A DNA stretch of 64,000 nucleotides. Source: Acanthochlamys bracteata. Taxonomy: Eukaryota > Streptophyta > Magnoliopsida > Pandanales > Velloziaceae. This document shows positions 56,390-64,000 of this stretch, one piece after another; the stretch's first letter is position 1; the number at the start of each line of letters is the position of its first letter. The stretch spans positions 2,374,145 to 2,438,144 of the forward strand of contig CM034134.1 in the NCBI GenBank assembly GCA_019914995.1, read 5' to 3'. A model generated the notes under the pieces. The model had not been told where the DNA came from, ran no database searches, and was given only the letters and a program-made list of their open reading frames with translations. The position numbers were made by a program, and so were the translations under genes.

Positions 56390-56853
56390 CAAGCATGCTC
56401 GTGATGTTCCTTTTCTAGATGAAACCATTTTTACGCGGTTGCTTTCATTAATCACTTTCCTGTGCAATTGTCGGGACATTTTAAAGTGGATTGATCACAG
56501 AGGATTCCAACTACAGCATAAGAACTTTCTAAATTTTATGCAACAATGTGCAATAGGGTGGTTGAAGTTGCTCAAAGAGAAGTCATGTGACTCTTTTGTA
56601 GCCTTTCTCGAAATTTCAATATGCAGTAGTTTTAGATTTTTTAGTACATTTTGATTAATTGCTGCAGATTCAACTGACCAGACCCACACTTTCTGAAAAT
56701 TGAAATTCTACTATACTCAACACTATGAATTCAAGCAGTAATTAAAAAACAAAAAAAAGAACATAAAGAAAAACAAAGGCAGTGTAATATATTACAAAAT
56801 AAATTTATTAATTGAGATAATTAAGTCAGTAAATTAAAAAAAAATTCAGCGTC
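56390..56853. repeat. Tandem duplication, unit B (about 460 bp)
   Basis: The second unit in direct orientation. It contains a 71-codon ORF (56439-56654) that is closed in unit A, so coding is unlikely. Confidence 0.85.
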
Positions 56854-57902
56854 TTAAAAAGTTCATTCACTTATAAATAATTGATTTTTTATTCTTCGGA
56901 AGCAACTGACATGATCTCCAAACATTGAAGTAAATGGAAAGATTGAAGGCAATCCTTGGCGAGCATTTTAATTTCTTCACCGAAAAATTATAAAACATGT
57001 CCATTGACATTATCTAAATCAAAAGACTAGTCTAAACATGGGCACATTTCATAAGCACAAAACTAATTGCTTAAAAAAACCAAAAAAAGAAAACGAATAA
57101 AAGACCAAAAAGATCCGCAACGAGAATTTTGTGCATTGCATCAGGCATCCTACCTGTCACAACAAAAACTCAATATTCAAACCCGAATTAACATATGAGA
57201 AAAAACTTCCTAGGAATCCTTACAGCAGCACACCAATCTTTGATATAAAATACCTGAATTTGAGTTCTAACTGGCCCTATGAGTGCGTTTGTTTTTATTT
57301 TTCTCCAACAAAATTTTTCAATTTTTCATTTCACATTTTTAAATACATATTTTATAAATATTTATAAAAATTTATTTAAAAATTTTAAAAATATAAAATA
57401 ATTTTATATAATAAGATTTTTTTATTATATATTATTATTATTATTTTAAAAATAAAAAAAATAGAGCTTATTTTTAAAAAAGAATAAAAATATTTTTTAT
57501 TTTAAAAAAATTTCATTTCATAAGCAATTTCAAACGCACTCTTAATCTATGATTCAAAAGACCATGTGAAGAATCAGAAGTCGTCCATTAATTTTTTCAA
57601 CTGAAAATTTCATTTTGAGTAAGAAGGAGACTGTTGTGATCAGCTCAGGACTTTTACCTTCTTCAAATTAATTAGAACCTGAAAACATTATTAGTTTTTC
57701 ATCCATTTTTCATGAATAGTAAATATGCTAGAAAAACTAGATAAGAATCAAAAGCCAAAACCAGGGATTTCTCTTAAAAAGTATGACAACAAAGAGAACA
57801 AAGAATAACCAACAAAGCAAAACCTTATCCAAAAGCTCTAAAACAAACAATGTTCCTTGTTTTCACACTTCAGTCAACATCAAAGACGCAAGCAACAAAC
57901 AC
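56854..57902. other. AT-rich DNA downstream of the PADRE gene
   Basis: It should hold the remaining 3' part (intron, last exon, UTR) of the minus-strand gene at 57951-58559, but I could not identify the last exon. The stretch 57340-57520 is almost pure A/T. Confidence 0.5.
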
Positions 57903-58559
57903 CTAACAGGCAACGAAAAAATAAAAGAAAGCTAAACCATTTTTACGTACCTCTTTACGGCGCACCTGCTCCTCTGCCGTCTTCGGCAAAGCCGGAGCTG
58001 CTGGAGACACACCTCCAGCGCTACTACTTTCTTCTTTCTTTGCAGCAAACAACTTCATTATCTTCTCCGCAGCTTCGACGGAATCCTTGCTCTCTTCGAC
58101 AAGCTTTGCTACTTCCGCTTTAGGCAATCTCACCTTCAACCTCAACGCTCCTGCGCCTTCTCCTTCTACTACAGCTACAAAAGGTTTAGATGCAACAGAT
58201 AAATCAGACACAGCACGACGCGACAGCATTAAGCTCTCAAGCCTCTCGCGTGCTCCGACATGTAGATTCCCAGACCATGCTCTCCGTGGCGGTGCACGAC
58301 TGTGATCTGGTACCGGAGGACGAGGCAATTCTACTAAGAAGTAAAGGTGGCCAGGTTTTAGTGGACGGTAAGGATCAAGAGGGCTAGAGCGGACCGTGAA
58401 ATGCTTGACTTCTTCAGAATCTAGTAGGGAGAATCCTGGATGGTCGCGCAGAACGTCGCCGGCGATCGATGGTGGTTTGAATTTGAGCATTGTACCGTCG
58501 ATCTTCATAACTTTTATGGTCTTTCTGTTCTTTCCGACGATCGCTAGCGCATTGCCCAT
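57903..58559 (-). CDS. PADRE/DUF4228 domain protein, 5' exon
   Basis: The open frame gives 218 aa beginning MGNALAIVGKNRKTIKVMKI, a typical N-terminus of the plant PADRE (DUF4228) family. MGNA is an N-myristoylation-type start, so membrane association is likely. The domain spans about residues 1-85, with DHPGFSLLDSEEVKHF and KPGHLYFLVELP. The second half has the family's conserved ARERLESLMLSRRAVSDLS and RLKVRLPKAEVAKLVEES, then a Lys/Glu-rich tail. A strong donor, AAAGAG|GTACGT, lies at 57951/57950, giving a 203-codon exon in phase 0; the last 15 codons of the open frame (VRKNGLAFFYFFVAC) then look intronic. Family members respond to stress and pathogens; the molecular role is unknown. Transcribed leader upstream. 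Confidence 0.85.
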   Translation of the reverse strand: MGNALAIVGKNRKTIKVMKIDGTMLKFKPPSIAGDVLRDHPGFSLLDSEEVKHFTVRSSPLDPYRPLKPGHLYFLVELPRPPVPDHSRAPPRRAWSGNLHVGARERLESLMLSRRAVSDLSVASKPFVAVVEGEGAGALRLKVRLPKAEVAKLVEESKDSVEAAEKIMKLFAAKKEESSSAGGVSPAAPALPKTAEEQVRRKEVRKNGLAFFYFFVAC

Positions 58560-58860
58560 TATTAAATAGTTGTAGTTCGGTAACTTTATCTGTTGCTACT
58601 TCGCTAAACAGGAAGAAGAAATGAAGGAAGCTCTGTTTCTGGTAAAGAAGAAGATTGATTGAGAGATGCTTGTGAGAGTGTTTAGGTATGAGATGGTTGG
58701 TGGGGTTTCAGAGAAAGAGAAATGATGAATGAATGAAGAGGAATGAAGGGAGGGAAGGGGGAGATAAAAGAGAGGGAAGAGGAAAGTTGAGGGAAGGAAG
58801 TGGGTGGGGGTAGCGTTGTAGTTTTTGAAGTCAAGTTTTAACGGGTACGTATTACAGATC
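58560..58860 (-). promoter_or_regulatory. Leader and proximal promoter of the PADRE gene
   Basis: On the minus strand the 200 bp before the ATG are pyrimidine-rich (runs of CTTCCCT and CTCTTTCTCT), a common look of plant 5' UTRs. No convincing TATA box; a CT-rich initiator type is possible. Confidence 0.45.
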
Positions 58861-61800
58861 TAGCAGGGAGGGAATGGAAAGATAAAAAACAAAAAAGAGA
58901 CGCTGCAATTTTTGACAAACAGATGTCTGTATGCTGAGTAAAAAAAGACTACTACAGACGCACTAATAATACATCTTTTGCAATTTTCAATACTTTAATT
59001 TCATTTTAGAGTACGAAGACGATTATATTATTTACACAATATAATTAGTTCAATTTGAATAGTTTTGATTCAACTTTATTATATTCTAAAATAGAACCGA
59101 ATATGCTATCTATATATACTTAATTGATACTCCTCTTTTTTTCCTCCCATTAGATTAAAATTTCATAATTTTTTATGGAGAAAACTGACAATATGTATCG
59201 AAGGTTTAATTGGGGGGTGGGGGGGGGGGGAGGTACGGCGAAATTGAAGTCTATCTGTAATTTTCATATAATGTACGACATTTACAATTCTGGAAGAAGT
59301 TATGAGTTCAAAATCCAGGGAAACGTCCAACATGAATAAAGGAAATAATAGTTATAAGCGTAACAATGTTAGAACATATTAGGGATATGTGAGAAAGGAA
59401 TCTATCATGGAGATAATAATTATGCAAAAGGAAAAAGATTACAGCAGCATTTCGACAACCATGACTTTATTGTTCTTTTTTCTGCATGTATATATTTTTC
59501 TTCTTTATTTTGATGCATGTCTTACTACGGTCAGGTATTGTGATAAAGCTTCTAGTCAACATGTTGAACTATAACCTCCCCTCAGAAAGAAATGTTAAAA
59601 AGAAATAATAAAGAAAGAAAAATCTTGAACTTGTCCGCAATTATACAAAATTTAGCGTAGACGTATTTCAAATTTGAGCTATAAAGCATATTTTGCAGCA
59701 CGACCAAATATAAAAAAACTCAAAAATTAGAAGTTGAAATTCCTACTTTTAGCTTCCCTCGATGAGAATCACTTCATGCATGTTTTAATTGCAAGCAATT
59801 ACACTTTTTTCTCCAAATTTTAGCTATTTCATGTATTTAAATTATTACTCCAAAATCTACTTCAACTTTTATACCAAATTATATTTTCAATAAAATTTAA
59901 TTTTAAATTTTATATTATATATTTTAATTATTATTTTAAATTATATTTTTATTAAATTTTATTTTTACGAAACTCTACTGCGAAAGTTATTTTTGTGAGA
60001 TTAATATACGCCCTTTAAGAAACCCTTGCAAATTTTGAAAAAAGATAAAGAACTAGAAATAACGGACCAAGTGTTAAAATGATTTTAGAAATTCTGCAAA
60101 ACCCCAAAACAAAAAATTTGACTAAGTTTCTCATGGATCTTTAGTGAGTATCTCTGATGGGGTTTCTAATTAATTAACAATTATAAGTGATGATCAATAC
60201 ATTTATTTAATCGCAAGCTGTACGGCTTGTTCAATTTTCTAATATAACAAAGTGTGTGGTTATGTAAGTAACTAAAGACTTAGAACTTGTTTAGCATTGC
60301 TTAAAGTGACTTTACAAAAAAAATCACTTAATTTTTCATTTACAAAACATCTTCTAAATACTGTAGAATCTTTATTTTCTTAATTTAAAAGACATGATGA
60401 TTTGCACACATTATGAAATCATTATCTATATTTTTATTTTTGAAATAAACAAGCTCGTTTTATAAAGAAATCTAGAAAAAATATTACCAAATTTAAGCAA
60501 TTCCAAATGGTCTCTTCTTAGTTTTATAATTTAGATGAACTAATATTCGAAGCTGCGGCAAATTATACACGTTCCCGAATGTGCTTCGTGTCTAGTCATT
60601 AATCAAACGTTATTTGTGCTTATGATCATTTATGATAGTTGTAACATTTTTCCCCCAAAAAAAAAAAACAACAAATCGAGTCTATCTTTCCTATCTTTCT
60701 CAATAGCTTTTCTCGAGTTTTTAAATTTAACACAATGTAATTAACCACTCAGGCAAAAAATGTGGGTTTTCAAATCGCTTTGGAGGTAAAAAAATATGAA
60801 ATGAGGCAGTCGATCGCACAAAATATCAACGAATATCTACCTACTTTTGTTTTTTGAAAAAATGTCAATAAATTTGAAAAAGTCAAGAAACACACAACAG
60901 AACTTCTTTGTTTTTCTTTTTTTTTTTCCTTCTATAAATTTGTTAAAGAACTTATTTAGCCTTCCTAAAACAATCTTTACGTTTCATCATAATTAGGTTT
61001 ATTTTTCTCTAATATCTTTGTTCTTTTCATGCTTTCTCATTTCAATATATATTGAAACTTTTCCTAACTCGAAGAATTTGGTTAGAATTAACTATATGTG
61101 GCCAAAATACTTCAAGGAATAAATACGCGTTCTAGCCTTCTTATTCTTTGACAATATGAATCAGTTTTTCTTAAGGGTCATTTTCAAGAAGAACATGTTT
61201 TAGATCTCAACAGATTCATTGAAAATTTTTTCTTCCTTTGATTTGTAGTACATGTATGAGAATTAAATTATGTTTTGGCTGATTTCCACTAGAAGTAACT
61301 TTTTCATGCAATATATTAACACAGCTCTAATAAGTTTGTTATGTGTCATGTATTTGTTTATTTGCTTTTATTTATAAATGGTTCTTTTAGTTGTAATATA
61401 AAAGGACAATGGCACATTAACATATGCGTTCGTAATAAAACGACTAGAACTCTAAGAAAATCTCAATTACCAATGTTGAAGAAGACAAGTAGGTTTCGTT
61501 GATGGATCGAGTTGAGGTAAACCTAAACCCAACCTTAATCGAAAGTTGATAGCAATTATTACGGAACTAGATAGGATCGGGCACCTTATAGGTCCCTAAA
61601 TATTATGGCAGTAACTCGCGTAGGTTATGTAGGGTTACAACTTTCCGGGGATTACGACGGAGAAACCGGGCCATGATCTATGGAAGAAATGGTAGGAACC
61701 AGTTTGGGTTGACATTATATCAAAGAAAGCAACAACAACCTAATTAAACTGTGTTAATGTTCTTAATTCCTTCATGCAATAGTAGCTGCCACTTAAGCTT

Positions 61801-62340
61801 TTGTCATTGCTTTCTAATTTTCTCTATCCATCTATAACAACTGTTCGCTTTAGTCAAATGGTAACGAGCTGTTTGCTGAATTTTAAAATAACGAAAGATA
61901 TAGGTATGATCTGTTGCACATGTATAGCACTTGAATCCAAACATAGCAAGTCAAACTAAGATTTGTTATGTTCATTTTATTTTCAAAGTCCTCGATATGA
62001 AAAATTGAAATAATGATTGACATATTATTCCTTTGTTTGATCAATTCATATCTTACGACATGCAGAATTTTTATGAAGATGAATAAATATATGGTGCAAA
62101 AACCTGTCTTGCAAATCTTTTCTCAAAATAAATCGTTCAACAACCAAAGATGGTAAAAATGTTTTCACATAAATCAGAAGCTAATAAAACTTTATCCATT
62201 CCTATATACAGGTAGTTTTAACGTATGTACAACCGACTTATCTTTGCTTTTTTATATCTGTAGCTTATTTAAGAAACAACATTGTGCAATTAATCTTTGA
62301 TATACCACTTTCTACCGACATGCATAAAGAAAAAACCGCT
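58861..62340. other. Gene-poor AT-rich intergenic DNA
   Basis: No recognisable protein or RNA gene. A G-run (GGGGGGTGGGGGGGGGGGG) lies at 59214-59232. The 61-codon ORF at 59389-59574 has a hydrophobic stretch but no family resemblance. 61500-61760 is more GC-rich and may be an old repeat, unidentified. Confidence 0.5.
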
Positions 62341-62940
62341 AATGGACGAGTCATGTCTTATAATATCCTGGATTCTTGTCAGGGGTAGTTTAGGTAAGTA
62401 AAAGTTTTCGTTGTTGGACTGACTAGTGCATGGGCTAGTTGTATCCAGTTGTCGAGGTGGCTTATTGAGTGGGACTTGACTGCAAATTCATATTATTTTT
62501 GATTTATAAATGTGGCTTAATTTACGCGGATCATTTGTGTTTTAAACTTATCCTAAACTTTATTCAGATGACTGAACCTTTTTCATATAAGTTGCAACCC
62601 AAGCTTAAATTTATATTTATGAAAGGAAAAACCCTATGATTTTAAATATTCAATTTTTGGATTTTCAAGGGAAAGAGAGGAGAGAGCAGAAAGAGGCGGC
62701 TCATTTAGGGTTTATTTTTTGAGGTTCTTGCCGATGGAACAGAAAAAAGGACGGACGAAAGCACTGAGTAAAGAAAGGAGACGGCAATTCACTCGACACT
62801 ACTATCTGTTCAGGGTTCTTTTGTTTTATCTCTCATGTTTCTCATATTTTCTGAGGTTCTTGTCCATTGTGTGAATTCTATAGTGGGAACTATACTAGTG
62901 TTGACTACCAAATTTGACATCCATTCTCACTAAACCCTGC
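62341..62940 (+). other. Possible leader of the Athila/Tat-like remnant
   Basis: Between 62640 and 62900 the sequence is like an LTR end or untranslated leader (purine-rich GGGAAAGAGAGGAGAGAGC, then GTTCTTGCC...). No PBS was recognised. Confidence 0.3.
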
Positions 62941-63619
62941 AGAAGAAGTTCAATTTGCCTCTATCTTCAATTGGAAACAGAATAACTCATACTCCTATAT
63001 ATACAGTCCAGGATGGCAAGAATATCCGGATTTTTCGTGGAGTAATCATTAGAATATGGTTGAACAAATGTCCGTTGAAGATGCCCTTGCCTAATTCATG
63101 GTCAAAATAGAATCAACTTTTAAAAATCAAGCTGCCTCTATCCGGAACCTTGAAGTTCAAAGAGGTTTTCATAAAATGGGGCTGTTCTAGAAGAGCTTTT
63201 CATAAGCTCCTCAAAATACACCATCATTCTTGAACCGGCTTAGAGGGAAAGAAGTCAAGCTATAGACTATAACTAAAACGCTTATTGAGAGGCAACCCAA
63301 GTTTTTCATCATTTAGTTTCTAATTTATTTTGAATTTTTAATTAGTTTTCTGTTTCGATTTCTATTTAATTCTAATAAATTTCAAATGACAGGAAGAAAC
63401 ATGATAAGTGAACATAAGCATAAGTAATATTGAGTGAGCAAGCACAAAAATTAGGGACGCTTTCTAACCTCTCCTCTTTCATAAAGAAAAATTTCATGAG
63501 TTATGCATTCAATAACAGATCTGAAGATAATGGTGTTATTAAATCCACCAAGCTACATGAACATTAATATTTTTTTTTTGTTGCTTAAGAGCGAGTAAAA
63601 TCTAAGTGTGGGGGGTATT
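62941..63619 (+). mobile_element. Athila/Tat-like gypsy remnant: gag piece joined to 3' region
   Basis: A short gag piece at 62960-63170 has NNSYSYIYSPGWQEYPDFSW, which fits the conserved N-x-Y-x-P-GW-x-x-HPNFSW segment of Athila-type Gag; two stops follow. It is followed without pol by a 3' segment: GTCAAGCTATAGAC, then GAGAGGCAACCCAAG near 63283, a hallmark of these elements' 3' regions. The pol domain is deleted. The polypurine tract AAGTGTGGGGGGTATT ends at 63619. Confidence 0.65.
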
Positions 63620-64000
63620 TGATGTGCTCAAACATGTACATAATATTATGCACTCTTGCATCATATACGCTTACTTTTTATATATGAAAACTAATCAATA
63701 AGAACCTTAATTTTTGGTTTTCTTAATTTTCAGCAATTCCATGCAGTCTAAGAGTTTCTTATGAAAATTTGACTTTTCTGTAAAGCTTTTATGAACGGCC
63801 AACTAGCTTTAGACGCCAAGACATTCAAATTGGTACATGAATTATTTCAGAATTTTCTGGGCAACCATTTGGTATGTATTCACAGAAGAAATTGAGATAC
63901 GATCAGACCTGAATCATGTGTGCAGTTTTTGAAACTAGTACACTTGACGGCTTTCTCAATTTGTAAATGATATGTGCGATATACGGTTGGAAATATAAGA
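63620..64000 (+). repeat. 3' LTR start of the Athila/Tat-like remnant (runs off window)
   Basis: Starts TGATGTGCTCAAAC right after the PPT. The end lies outside the window, so length and target duplication cannot be judged. Confidence 0.6.

Noticed and set aside
61480..61760. GC-richer block considered as a gene or RNA
   Set aside because: No ORF, no tRNA-like cloverleaf and no splice-supported exon could be seen.

Overview
The window is plant nuclear DNA, AT-rich and dominated by transposable elements. The evidence is a DYW-type pentatricopeptide (PPR) editing-factor gene, a plant-specific PADRE/DUF4228 gene, Ty3/gypsy and Ty1/copia retrotransposons with plant-type primer-binding sites (tRNA-iMet type), CACTA (En/Spm) transposons with plant TNP2/DUF4216 proteins, and a GT-AG intron. 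It is an angiosperm. I cannot name the species from the sequence, and I see no tRNA, rRNA or CRISPR.

Only two host genes are convincing. (1) Minus strand 6417-3901: a two-exon PPR-DYW protein of 687 aa that I recognise as the LOI1/MEF11 (At4g14850) family, flanked on both sides by broken copies of its own first exon. (2) Minus strand 58559-57951 or further: a PADRE/DUF4228 protein beginning with an N-myristoylation-type MGNA, whose last exon I could not locate.

Layout. 1-3.0 kb: a Sirevirus LTR end, a 565-bp TRIM, a truncated LOI1 copy and a 1-kb non-autonomous LTR element. 3.9-6.8 kb: the LOI1 gene and its upstream fragment. 7.5-13.9 kb: an inverted gypsy 3' end abutting a full-length but multiply broken gypsy element (element 1). 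13.9-16.9 kb: a decayed copia RT-RNaseH with a tandem and an inverted repeat, then a decayed gypsy gag-protease. 16.9-23.7 kb: a 5'-truncated Sirevirus with near-intact pol, an env-like ORF, a cluster of polypurine tracts and a 1.6-kb 3' LTR. 25.2-27.4 kb: a CACTA derivative. 27.4-37.4 kb: one old gypsy split by a young gypsy (element 2, TSD TAATA, LTRs about 2% different) and by a 2.3-kb non-autonomous CACTA. 37.4-49.8 kb: a minus-strand CACTA carrying internal tandem repeats and hosting a second CACTA (TSD ATA). 49.8-54.7 kb: an old minus-strand gypsy split by a 2.8-kb solo LTR (TSD AGTTC). 55.9-56.9 kb: a 450-bp tandem duplication. 57.9-58.9 kb: the PADRE gene and its leader. 58.9-62.3 kb: gene-poor AT-rich DNA. 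62.9-64.0 kb: a deletion derivative of an Athila/Tat-like gypsy whose LTR runs off the window.

The genes do not form a pathway. The window is best read as two host genes in a nested transposon landscape, where junctions and target-site duplications give a relative order of insertion. I found no clearly undescribed biochemical system. The most unusual structures are the LOI1 exon copies on both sides of the intact gene, the CACTA-in-CACTA nest with internal tandem arrays, the empty-site reconstructions, and the multi-PPT, U3-repeat architecture of the Sirevirus.
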